From: Saccoglossus kowalevskii
Taxonomy: Eukaryota > Hemichordata > Enteropneusta > Harrimaniidae
Direction of reading: 5' to 3'
DNA length: 22,217 nucleotides
Assembly (NCBI RefSeq): GCF_000003605.2
Contig: NW_003128369.1
Location: 1,066,809 to 1,089,025, forward strand
Shown here: one piece after another, positions 9,501-16,234 of the stretch
Position numbering within the stretch: position 1 is the stretch's first letter
How the letters are laid out: each line of letters begins with the position of its first letter
Program-made: the position numbers and the translations under genes
The notes under the pieces: generated by a model
Database searches by the model: none
What the model was told of the DNA's origin: nothing
What the model saw: the letters and a program-made list of their open reading frames with translations, nothing else

Positions 9501-11829
9501 ACATAATCATAGAACATAATACAGCTCATAAAATAAGGAGAATGTGTGCTGATGATAAAACATTTCCAGCCCCAATTGAGTTACTTTGCTGAGATTTTTG
9601 GTGATTTGCTATAAATTCCAAGGAAGTTTATTGTCTGAAAAGAGCCTTGAGGAATTTATTTCAACATGACAACAATTATTTATGTGTACTACCAATGTTT
9701 ATTTATTTGTTTAAATTAGAGTGATGCTTAAATTAGAGATTTTGTAGTAGTCCACCACACCCCTCAAGACATTATAAGGTGACTCTACTGTTTGTATCCA
9801 TATCCCTCCACTGGAAAAGTGTGATTATGATATGATGTCTATAAAACTAATACTGTAAAATACTTTATTTTAGCTGGGATTAATTTTTGCTCAAAAGACT
9901 TTTTGTGTGTTTTGTATAGGATTTATTTACTGTTGAATATAAAATATAGGAAAAAAAAGGTATATTCGCTGGATTTTATTATTACTGAATCATTTCTTCA
10001 GCGAAAATAACGAAAATTAATTCCAAGCAAAAATAAAGTATTTTACAGTATACTATTTAATATTGTTTACAGGAAAAACATCATAATATGGTGCAATACG
10101 ATTTGAAAAGCGAAGATAATGTTTCTCTGGCTACTATATTCTCACAAATGAAAGTTATGGAAGATTTATTGAATATTGAAGACTACTCAGTTAGTCAAAC
10201 AACACTGGATAATGTAAGTATCAATAAAACCTAACATCCTAGGCGGTATGCTCTTTTTAGGTTACATTGTACATAAAAACAAAAGCATACTTTGCCAAGT
10301 GCCTAGAGGGCTCACTACCTATTCTTATTTATTTTCAGGTATTTATTAACTTTGCTAAATTACAATGTGAAGGTGGTGCTGATGACTCACCTGTCATAAC
10401 ACGAAGAGTACCGACAGAATTACAAGATTTATTGAATGAAGAATACTTACAAGATGAAGATAGTGAAGACTTTACAGTCAGATTTGATGAACGTGAGGTT
10501 AGTTGAAATTTAAGTTAATTTATTCTAGATTTTACTTGAATAAAATTTGTCCTTCTGGCTGCTAGGTTAAAAATATGATCTAGCTGTTGTTTTTAGGTTC
10601 TTTATCTGTCAGTCATGGAAAAAACAGAAATTTCATTTTTTGCTACATAACAAATTTTGGTGTCTGATATTATTTAATGGATATTAATGTCCGAACTGGT
10701 AGAAAGACAAAAACAAGTTTATATGTGTATTGCATTTTGATTAAAGCGGGGGAGTCATTACCTGCGCATGCGTCTGATGGCCATAGTGTGTCATTGTTTA
10801 CAAACAAGCGTCTACCCATGAGCCTTTGCGTTTTACCGCTCCTCCTGCTTTAAATCTAATGACCATTTGCAGGTCAGAGGTGCATCGGCTGTCAGGATGT
10901 TGTTTAAATTTGGTTGACGATGCACATTGATACTTCTACCTTGTACATTATCAATTAGCACCGAAATGATTACAAATTCTTCAGAATTTGAAATTGATGA
11001 AATGAACAATTTTGTTGTGTGCTTGATAGATATTCGTCTAAAGAATTTTGTAGTTTTTGCAATCCCACTAGGCATGGAATGGGATGAAATGGGTGAAATT
11101 TGGTTGAAATAACCCATCTTTAGACATAGAAATAAGTGGACAGAATAAAGACATTGATAATGCTGATAATGAGAACCAGAGTTGAGAAACATGAATAAAA
11201 ATTGATTTTTTTATGTAATTATAATGACATATTGTTCTTGTCCATATTTGGTCAGAATTGTTCCCACCTAAATTTTAGCAGTATGTTCTATGATATATTA
11301 TTGCATTGTTTCAAGACTTTTATGCCATGCAATAAAAAAGATTGTTAATCATTAGTTTGTCTTCATCTCAGTTTGTATCAAGACTCTCAAGAGGCAAGGT
11401 TGTAATATTTATGCTATGTTCAGAGACGACTTGCTGATAACAATAAAAAATAATATTGTGGCAATACTTGCACATAATTATCTTTTTTAAGATCAGTTTC
11501 AAAATAGCCGACTGGTGGCTATTTATTATTTTACTATGTTCCTACTGGTTTCTCTGTATCAAGCTTTACATCTCAAACCTTTACTTTAGATTCATTCTTG
11601 GTGACTTCATATACGATTTCAAGGTGCTCAAAGTTCACCGCATAGCACATGTTACAATTTTGTGTCAATAAACAATGTATATGTTGCTATAGATCCCATC
11701 TAACACTTTAAAGTATTGACAAGGACTATCATTTTTATAATGACTTTTTGATAATATTTTACTGTTAATTTGTAATATTCTTTTTTTCCACTACAGAGTC
11801 ACCTTGCATTCAATATGGAAATTGTATAA
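438..11829 (+). CDS. ABCA: ABCA1/4/7-type ABC transporter, C-terminal half (14 exons, 5' partial)
   Basis: Members of this family are full ABC transporters that move or flip phospholipids, sterols or retinoids across membranes using ATP. Joining 14 exons in continuous phase gives 578 residues and a stop; the N-terminal half lies outside the window. Visible in order: hydrophobic helices of transmembrane domain 2 (about 1-170), acidic linker [10 protein letters not shown] (about 185-194), second nucleotide-binding domain with Walker A GVNGAGKT (244-251), Q-loop CPQFD (Q291), signature [10 protein letters not shown] (343-352), Walker B VIFMDEP (D367, catalytic E368) and H-loop H400, then the C-terminal VFINF motif (516-520) found in ABCA1/4. 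The block [10 protein letters not shown] and the following NRFGDGY are characteristic of this subgroup. All ATPase residues are intact, so it looks functional. Several exon lengths (116, 124, 121, 107, 142, 135, 104 nt) match what I recall for 3' exons of vertebrate ABCA1/ABCA4, which I could not check. Which of ABCA1, 4 or 7 it matches cannot be settled; it may be a pre-duplication co-orthologue. Confidence 0.95.
783..1214. mobile_element. TA-flanked inverted-repeat element (MITE-B), 432 bp
   Basis: The left end (from 785) and the reverse complement of the right end (from 1212) share GGGACrACrTCAAAAG and continue similar for about 37 bp to ATAAAAACTTA with five mismatches and one indel. TA dinucleotides flank both ends, as for Tc1/mariner-type insertions. 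Inside each end is a C-rich tract (about 838-858 and 1149-1160). There is no transposase frame. It lies in the intron 554-1521; the rest of that intron shows nothing recognisable. Confidence 0.75.
1522..1669 (+). CDS. ABCA: ABCA exon 2: transmembrane domain 2
   Basis: Acceptor tttgccctcag, donor AAG|gttagt. It completes the split glycine codon and encodes [20 protein letters not shown] followed by a long hydrophobic helix ending in FLELFSDDK (residues 39-88). WSITP-MY-ASF and PSTAYV are family-typical. The exon ends in phase 0. Confidence 0.93.
1670..2615 (+). other. Intron, nothing recognised
   Basis: Between ABCA exons 2 and 3. AT-rich sequence without a supported gene, RNA or repeat. Confidence 0.7.
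2616..2739 (+). CDS. ABCA: ABCA exon 3: transmembrane domain 2
   Basis: Acceptor ttcattgtag, donor ATAG|gtatct. It encodes residues 89-129, including [16 protein letters not shown], matching the FPHFCLGRGLID region of ABCA1. It ends in phase 1. An overlapping open frame starting at 2468 reads this exon out of phase and is not a gene. Confidence 0.92.
2822..2890. repeat. TA-rich simple sequence in intron
   Basis: A run of imperfect ATATA/ATAATA steps between exons 3 and 4. Ordinary low-complexity intron DNA. Confidence 0.6.
2983..3115 (+). CDS. ABCA: ABCA exon 4: last membrane helix
   Basis: Acceptor tctgtcattttag, donor CG|gtaagt. It encodes residues 130-173 plus part of the next codon. It contains [20 protein letters not shown] and ends YRFFIKPR, the final helix and membrane exit that precede the linker to the second nucleotide-binding domain. 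Confidence 0.93.
3303..3423 (+). CDS. ABCA: ABCA exon 5: acidic linker before NBD2
   Basis: Acceptor tgtttttgtag, donor AAG|gtaggg. It encodes residues 174-214 with [17 protein letters not shown], the family's linker, and [11 protein letters not shown], the first strand of NBD2. It ends in phase 0. A hairpin-bearing repeat begins about 20 nt inside the following intron. Confidence 0.93.
3443..3832. mobile_element. Dispersed repeat D, copy 1, with long hairpin
   Basis: The segment from about 3525 to 3832 is closely similar to 21805-22130. Shared landmarks are GTCTGAGTG, GGGAATGCCGAAA, TCAGCGAACTTCTTTGT, TTCGCATTTCCTTATATGGT and ACAGATGTATAATAAT. At its left, arms 3444-3476 and 3545-3577 are inverted repeats matching at 29 of 33 positions around a 68-nt loop. 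It lies in the intron after ABCA exon 5, about 20 nt from the donor. No coding capacity. Confidence 0.8.
4137..4208 (+). CDS. ABCA: ABCA exon 6: start of NBD2
   Basis: Acceptor ttttaatag, donor GAG|gtgtgt. A 72-nt exon for residues 215-238 ([20 protein letters not shown] then PQGE), the A-loop region of the nucleotide-binding domain. Y216 is at the expected position of the aromatic A-loop residue that stacks on adenine. Both ends are in phase 0. Confidence 0.9.
4456..4714. repeat. Minisatellite, 20-bp degenerate unit
   Basis: About twelve units with consensus ACTTCTTGCACTGAGGGCAC. Units with a TGCACTGA core alternate with units with a CACTAAAGG-like core, suggesting a 40-bp dimer. It sits in the intron before the Walker A exon, about 100 nt from the acceptor. 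The 63-residue minus-strand frame across it is a by-product of the repetition. Confidence 0.8.
4815..4921 (+). CDS. ABCA: ABCA exon 7: Walker A
   Basis: Acceptor after a T-rich tract (tatttttttttatag), donor AA|gtaaat. It encodes residues 239-273 with [20 protein letters not shown]. Lysine 250 is the ATP phosphate-binding residue. It ends in phase 2. Confidence 0.95.
5031..5425. repeat. Diverged dispersed repeat in intron 7
   Basis: Contains GTGTCCGTCCGTCC, an imperfect internal duplication (CAGACATGCCTGTGCC near 5116 and CTGACATGCCTTGAC near 5393) and ATGGCCGACTGGTAGACAT. The latter motif recurs at 11500-11530. It resembles non-coding interspersed repeats common in marine invertebrate genomes. 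The boundaries are approximate. The remaining intron (to 6270) holds only the related-repeat stretch near 5930-6190. Confidence 0.45.
5930..6190. repeat. Degenerate repeat E, copy 1
   Basis: Shares TATTTTGTCCAAAAT (from about 6087), then AAATTTTGGC and a GGTGCCCACAAGGGTAA ending, with intron sequence near 7975-8085 and, more weakly, 7430-7500 and 8420-8480. Old and A/T-rich, so chance similarity is partly possible. Confidence 0.35.
6271..6412 (+). CDS. ABCA: ABCA exon 8: Q-loop
   Basis: Acceptor tgtgttttacag, donor CAG|gtaata. It encodes residues 274-321 with [20 protein letters not shown]291 is the Q-loop glutamine that contacts the transmembrane coupling helix. LRGIP follows. The open frame starting at 6260 begins upstream of the acceptor and runs on into the intron, so its ends are not real. 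Confidence 0.95.
6674..6885. mobile_element. MITE-A copy 1 (212 bp, TA target duplication)
   Basis: Flanked by TA; the ends read CTGTGGAATACTTTATTTTC and, inverted, CTGTAAAATACTTTATTTTC. Subterminal palindromic motifs (GCGAATA, TTCCAGTGAAAATAAA) recur in the other copies. Short, non-coding and TA-flanked fits a Tc1/mariner-derived miniature element. It lies in the intron between the Q-loop and signature exons. Confidence 0.85.
6988..7122 (+). CDS. ABCA: ABCA exon 9: ABC signature
   Basis: Acceptor tttatttatcag, donor ATG|gtgagt. It encodes residues 322-366 with [18 protein letters not shown] and the hydrophobic part of Walker B (PPVIFM). The aspartate and catalytic glutamate lie in the next exon, so an intron splits Walker B. 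Confidence 0.95.
7123..8138 (+). other. Intron between signature and Walker B exons; degenerate repeats
   Basis: No gene. Two stretches, 7430-7500 (GGCAGTCAAAGGATTAA) and 7975-8085 (TATTTTGTCCAAAAT ... GGCGCTCAAAGGGTTGAA), look like diverged members of repeat E. The 70-residue frame at 7256-7468 has no recognisable features. Confidence 0.5.
8139..8242 (+). CDS. ABCA: ABCA exon 10: Walker B acid pair and H-loop
   Basis: Acceptor gtaattccatag, donor AG|gtatgt. It encodes residues 367-400 plus two nt: [20 protein letters not shown] through SVILTSH. D367, E368 and H400 are the catalytic set. Read-through into the intron would replace the invariant SMEE with unrelated sequence, supporting the splice. 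Confidence 0.95.
8243..9028 (+). other. Intron between exons 10 and 11
   Basis: No gene. 8320-8480 may hold another degenerate repeat E copy; 8738-8763 is a purine-rich AAGGAAGGAAGG tract. Nothing else is recognised. Confidence 0.5.
9029..9230 (+). CDS. ABCA: ABCA exon 11: end of NBD2 and regulatory-domain start
   Basis: Acceptor tctgtctctag, donor AAG|gtaaga. It encodes residues 401-468: [18 protein letters not shown], then [19 protein letters not shown] and the [11 protein letters not shown] segment. At 202 nt it is longer than the vertebrate exon I recall here, suggesting a lost or gained intron. Confidence 0.95.
9851..10050. mobile_element. MITE-A copy 2, next to ABCA exon 12 acceptor
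   Basis: TA-flanked, with ends CTGTAAAATACTTTATTTTA and its inverse, which ends ...AAGTATTTTACAG. It shares ATATTCGCTGGATTTTATT and TTCAGCGAAAAT with copy 3. Its right end lies 22 nt before the exon 12 acceptor, and its terminal TTTTACAG itself has splice-acceptor form. Confidence 0.87.
10073..10213 (+). CDS. ABCA: ABCA exon 12: C-terminal cytoplasmic region
   Basis: Acceptor atattgtttacag, donor AAT|gtaagt. It encodes residues 469-515, starting [11 protein letters not shown] and ending [13 protein letters not shown], which matches the [12 protein letters not shown] block of ABCA1. A MITE ends only 22 nt before the exon, so the branch point may lie in transposon sequence. Confidence 0.93.
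10339..10497 (+). CDS. ABCA: ABCA exon 13: VFINF motif and acidic tail
   Basis: Acceptor atttattttcag, probable donor GAG|gttagt. It encodes residues 516-568. VFINFAK corresponds to the VFVNF motif that vertebrate ABCA1 needs for lipid efflux. The rest is an acidic tail ([12 protein letters not shown]) not conserved in sequence. If the donor is not used, translation continues two codons (V, S) and stops at 10504-10506. The splice is preferred because exon 2 uses the same donor and a clean terminal exon follows. Confidence 0.85.
10741..10853. mobile_element. TTAA-flanked miniature element (MITE-C), 113 bp
   Basis: The ends are TTAAAGCGGGGGAG and, inverted, TTAAAGCAGGAGGAG, so the TTAA tetranucleotide duplicates at both sides as with piggyBac-type insertion. 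Unlike its AT-rich surroundings it is CpG-rich, with CTGCGCATGCGTC, a near-palindrome close to the NRF1 site, and TTGTTTACAAACAA, a palindrome resembling forkhead sites. It could instead be a piece of a larger repeat. Confidence 0.5.
10854..11489 (+). other. Intron sequence, nothing assigned
   Basis: Two opposing open frames (10927-11112 plus, 10833-11192 minus) overlap here. Neither has recognisable domains or splice context, so no gene is called. Confidence 0.5.
11490..11660. repeat. Fragment similar to the 5031-5425 repeat
   Basis: AATAGCCGACTGGTGGCTAT followed by TTATTTTA matches the ATGGCCGACTGG...ATTTTATTTTA part of the other copy. Similarity beyond this core is weak. It lies in the last ABCA intron (10498-11796). 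Confidence 0.35.
11797..11829 (+). CDS. ABCA: ABCA exon 14: proposed terminal exon
   Basis: A T-rich tract followed by ccactacag makes a strong acceptor. In phase, it adds [10 protein letters not shown] and a TAA stop. The C-terminus E-I-V has the form of a PDZ-binding ligand ([DE]-x-hydrophobic). Human ABCA1 also ends in a PDZ ligand, though of a different class. The exon is very short and has no homology I can recognise, so support is only the splice signals and phase. Confidence 0.6.
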   Translation, partial: SHLAFNMEIV

Positions 11830-13393
11830 CTACCGAGATATACACACCTCTGTGCTGTTCAAGATAGGAGTAAACAAGAATAAATCAACATGTCTACAAA
11901 ACCACTATGTATCAGCAGCTTCACTCACAACCATATAATGTGATTAGGCCAGTTCAATTTGAATTCAAACAATCTGAGCACTACACATATCTGCAATGCA
12001 TTATGGGAGATACACCTATAATATAATAGAAATATATTATCACCCTGGAAACTCTCTAAATTATATGTCAAGTTTTTGAAATGACTTCATAATGTTAGAT
12101 TACATATCATTAATAATGTACAACTTTTTTCATTCCATATCACTGAGATAATTTTGAGATATGAATAAATAATCTCACCATAGAAACCAATGTAAAAATG
12201 ACAAATTTTGATCGTTTTCCATGATATTTGGACTCTTGTATCTCAAAAAATCATCCGATGACTTAATTATTATTTTCATTTTTGTTATTCTGATGGTATG
12301 AACTTGAATTAAAGTATGATATATAATCTTTAATTCGGATAAAACTTCTTTAAGTCATGAAAACTAATAGCTGTAATGTAGGTGTTAAGATTTATTTTCA
12401 AAACCAACAACTTATTACAGCAACAACACTGATACCAAATTTGATTTTTGATAGTTGCTTCAATTACTTGTAAAGTTCCAATATTAGAAAATTGCACTGA
12501 AATAGGGGTCAAAATTACCATTTAAAAATCGCTGAATAATAGTGCATTTCAGGTGAAATTATATAGAATTGCTGAAGGCGGCAATAGTTTTTTTTTTTCA
12601 TGAGCAAAGGTATATGTCACATAGAATGCAATACTAAGGGTCTAGTAATCAACATTTTTTTGAAATACGTCACGTGATGGGGATTGTGGAAAATTACGAT
12701 GCACGATGCACACCATTATTATCTGAAACGACACATAAAATTATCAGTGAGAGGCCATCAGAGAGAGACTTGAGAGGCGATGAATTTCACCAGGGACAAA
12801 GATATGTTGTTATCTTGTATTGTAATCTTTGATGTTCACTCGACAAAACTGGATTTCAATAGATGGCACAGCATACATGATATGTATGTTTTCAATGTTC
12901 ATATTTCGGCAATGACTGTTACAGATTGGCACTAATGACACAGGAAATGTTTTATAAAAAAAAGGTTGATAGTTACAGCTATACTGTTGCTAAAGAAAAA
13001 AACATTTGGGAAATTCTAAAAAACAAAACAATATTTTTCAACCAGGCAGTTTTGTGGCAATATTTAACCACTAGAGTCTTCATAATTTATCTGTTACCAT
13101 CTTATAGTGTTTTAAATAGTGTTGGATTGTTGATAAGACTTTGTAATATATGCCATATTTCCATTTTTTTTTAAATCTCAAGTTATGTTATTTTGCATCA
13201 TTTACACTTTTATAACCAGCCTTAACTGCTGTTGGTCATAAAATATCTCAATCAAAACAGTTATTGGCAACTGCCAGAACACACAGTAATATTAAAATAC
13301 TGCAGTGACAATAGCTATTCACAACATACAAAATTGTCTGGTTGCTAGGTTACCACACACATAGCTGTGTTGGGATTGTGTTTGCATTCAGAT

Positions 13394-13413
13394 GGGGGCG
13401 GGGTTTGGGGAGG
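13394..13413 (+). other. G-rich tract in probable 3' UTR
   Basis: GGGGGCGGGGTTTGGGGAGG stands out in AT-rich sequence. It has three runs of four or more G plus a GG, so it could form a G-quadruplex with at least two tetrads, and it contains GGGGCGGGG, an SP/KLF-type site. No functional evidence. Confidence 0.4.
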
Positions 13414-14736
13414 TCACATCACCTATCATGTTTGTAAATTATGGGAATTGATGTACTCTATATATACCTGATTGATTCAATTTATTGTTTTAAACAGATA
13501 ATTAACAGTTCATTTATGAGTTAATATTGAGAGTAATAAGGTATAAAATTTAAAACTTTGCAAAGCCGCCTTTGTGTTTTACAAATAACATGTGCTCATG
13601 TTACTTCAGTCTATTCATCATAGTGATGGAGGCACTGAGGTTAAACCAATTGTCAACCAACTGCACATTTGAATAAATTCACATGTAACTCTTTTTTTGA
13701 AACAATTAACAATGTTAGTATATAAACGGGAAAAGTAATTTAAATTTCATATTTATTTTGAACCAATGACGTAAGATTTATGCATCATAAATTTATTTGT
13801 TAAAGGGGTACAAGTCTGTTGTTGGATATATAATTTAATAATGAATATTTAAAATTTCTAATAATAATTTTGGTTGTTTTGTCTGTTCCTGACTTTTATT
13901 TGTTTTTGTGTATATTATTTTGTTGGTTCTAGAATATTTAAAACAACGACTTGAAATGATTTTATGAACAATTTTACATTTTGTATTTAAATTGTATTAA
14001 ATTTACAGGGTAAGATTCTGGAATTTGACTGGCTACAGTGGGTTGATATAAATACTGATACTGAAATTATTACTATTATTATCTTAATAACAATGTGAAC
14101 TTTATAGATTGAAAACTAGGCAGCACTATTGTTATCTTTCATTGCTGATACACTCATTTTGATTGGTCAGAATACATTGCTTAAAGTTGCTTAGAGTAAA
14201 ATATATTAGTGAGTATCTAACTCGGGAATTATCTGCCTATTTTGGATGCAGATGGTTATTTACATAAGAAAAAATTATTTGTTCCCATGCAACACTATTT
14301 TGCTTTTGAATAGCATGTGATTTAAGTTTTGACATTTGCAGTATTGAATGGTCAATAAGTTGGTATTGATTTACATTTAGCTCTTTGTTACATGAGAACA
14401 AATAGCATATCTATAGCTTATTGTGATTAATTTCCAGAGAAAGAATATACAGCTTTGCTATTTATGCAGCTTTTATTTTGGTAACACAATTATTTAAGCT
14501 TCACAAGCATATTTAGCATTCATGGGCGTTCATTGGTATAAATTCACCTTACTTAAATAAGTTGTTTAAAAATAACATTCTGTATAATATTCTGAGAAAC
14601 TTCAAATACATATTGAGTGCTGATACTTAATGTGTTTCACATTTTAACTCGTTTTCTATATATTTGGGTTTAAGTGGTATATTTTGATGTTAAAACCTAT
14701 TGACCAATTGTACTATTTTATTGTGTTTAATATTTC

Positions 14737-14746
14737 AATAAATAAA
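14737..14746 (+). promoter_or_regulatory. Candidate poly(A) signals
   Basis: Two overlapping AATAAA hexamers, with a downstream tgattcagttttgtttctga stretch as GU-rich element. This is the best 3'-end signal on the plus strand after the ABCA stop codon. Confidence 0.45.
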
Positions 14747-14807
14747 CTATATGCACTGATTCAGTTTTGTTTCTGACGCATCTTCCTTTAAGCTGAGAAA
14801 AAATGAG

Positions 14808-14826
14808 TACCAATAATAATAATAAT
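14808..14826. repeat. AAT microsatellite
   Basis: Short run of AAT triplets just past the candidate ABCA poly(A) site. Confidence 0.7.
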
Positions 14827-14829
14827 ATG

Positions 14830-15727
14830 TTGGTCGTTTTTGCATTCATATGCAAAATAGTATGTCACACAGAAACAGTCAGTGCTCACTATTGGCAAAT
14901 GCAATGAAAAGTGGGTTGCTCGTGGCTGCCTTGCACATACATAGGATACAGATTGATAGTTAAGTTGCTGAAGATTTTCACACAACTCTAGATAAAAAAA
15001 ATCTGTTTAATAGAATTTGCAGCAATACCGCATATATAATAGTTTCCATCATGCAAGTACAAATCTACTTAGTTTGTATTAGATTTGTTTAATGTCAAAT
15101 TAAGGTTTATTAGGACGATTCATAAATCTCTCTGGTTATATAGATTGGTTTACATGACCTGGGTATCTAAAGACAGCACCTACCATTGGGTAGGGATTCA
15201 TTTAGCTTCTGGATTACTAATGAATACTAATTTCCATGCACCACATATTTAAATTAGACTAAATTTATATAAGCAATGCATATTATGGAAGTAATGAGTT
15301 GTTTGAGAATTGCAACATCTGTTTCGTCCATCATTACAGAGAAATGATTATGTAATAATTGCGATTATGCAATACCTGCAGATAACTACAAAAGAAAAAC
15401 ACAGTTCCTAAATTACCATTTTGCCTAAGGATCTGGTTTTCAGGTAAAGCCTGAGTTATTATGGCATCCACTAAAGCATACTTAATTTTATTCATGACGC
15501 TGTAACAACAGAGGCAGTCAGTTACAACTTTATGGAGCATTCGTAAATGTTAGTGTTGATATTGCATTAACAATAAAAAGAAAGCTTTTGTTAGCTGTAA
15601 TACAACATAATGTTTGACCCATGGTACTTATTTGTGAGTTACATTAACTACATGTATTGTAAATTATGAAGCTTCCTTGTTGATACCGAGATATTAACAT
15701 TTCCAACAATATGATAATATATCAGAA
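14830..15727. other. Intergenic, nothing recognised
   Basis: AT-rich DNA between the candidate ABCA 3' end and the solo LTR. The short frames seen here have no domain or splice support. Confidence 0.6.
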
Positions 15728-15761
15728 GTGCATGTCGCGTACGACTTATTTGTGTCACTGA

Positions 15762-15877
15762 GAATGTTCTAGAACCGTACTATGTCTGGGTGGAATATTC
15801 TATATTTTTTTAGAAAATGATTGAATAGGTAATAGAACACTGTAGGAGGCAATAGAAGGTAATGGAACATTCTAGAA
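15762..15877 (+). promoter_or_regulatory. Heat-shock-element array in LTR
   Basis: GAATGTTCTAGAA at 15762-15774 and GAACATTCTAGAA at 15865-15877 are both perfect three-unit nGAAn inverted arrays, the binding site of heat shock factor. GAATATTC at 15793-15800 is a two-unit site. The best sites are about 70-180 nt upstream of the TATA box, as in heat-shock gene promoters. Confidence 0.65.
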
Positions 15878-15942
15878 ATTTGTAGTAAGTTCCAGACTCA
15901 TTATGTATGCCGATGTAATGGTCTATTTATAGACAGTGTGGG

Positions 15943-15950
15943 TATATATA
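15943..15950 (+). promoter_or_regulatory. TATA box of the LTR
   Basis: TATATATA in a GGTATATATAGGGG context. The start of transcription would be expected about 30 nt downstream, near 15975, marking the U3/R border. Confidence 0.6.
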
Positions 15951-16234
15951 GGGGAGTTGTTCAGCACTGAGATCAGATCGGAGATCTCGTTGAATTGTAT
16001 TGGAGTTTAAGTATCTAGTTATTGGAGTAGTGGAGTTTTACCGCGTTATTGTACTTGATGTTTGCAGAGTATAATACTACCAGTACCAGTTGAAACCTCA
16101 TCTGTTGGCTTCGTGTTCGTATTTTATCATCGACGCCAGGGAAGTCTTTCTGTTACTGTTGCCATTTTGGTATTTGAACCATCACACCTGTACTATACCA
16201 ATTACGGTAATATTACGTTGCGTGTGACAGTGCA

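Larger units (their letters stand above)
11830..14760 (+). other. Probable long 3' UTR of the ABCA gene
   Basis: No coding exon or repeat family is apparent in these 2.9 kb. Overlapping AATAAA hexamers at 14737-14742 and 14741-14746, followed by a T/G-rich stretch near 14762-14775, make a convincing poly(A) site. Weaker earlier options are AATAAA at 11879 and 12164, so shorter messages are possible. Vertebrate ABCA1 also has a long 3' UTR. Confidence 0.4.
15733..16229 (+). mobile_element. Solo LTR of a retrotransposon, 497 bp
   Basis: The element begins TGTCGCGTACGAC and ends CGTTGCGTGTGACA, giving the TG...CA termini and a short TGTC/GACA inverted repeat typical of LTRs. It is flanked by identical 5-bp target duplications GTGCA (15728-15732 and 16230-16234). 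It carries a TATA box and upstream promoter motifs. No gag-pol sequence lies on either side, so it is a solo LTR left by recombination between two LTRs. The 5-bp duplication fits Ty3/gypsy or Ty1/copia families. Confidence 0.9.

Noticed and set aside
9202-9510. Overlapping minus-strand frames antisense to ABCA exon 11.
   Set aside because: They partly mirror a strongly conserved plus-strand exon; the remainder is intron with no features.
10833-11192. Opposing 119- and 61-residue frames in the last ABCA intron.
   Set aside because: No recognisable protein. Long overlapping frames on both strands suggest chance or decayed repeat sequence.
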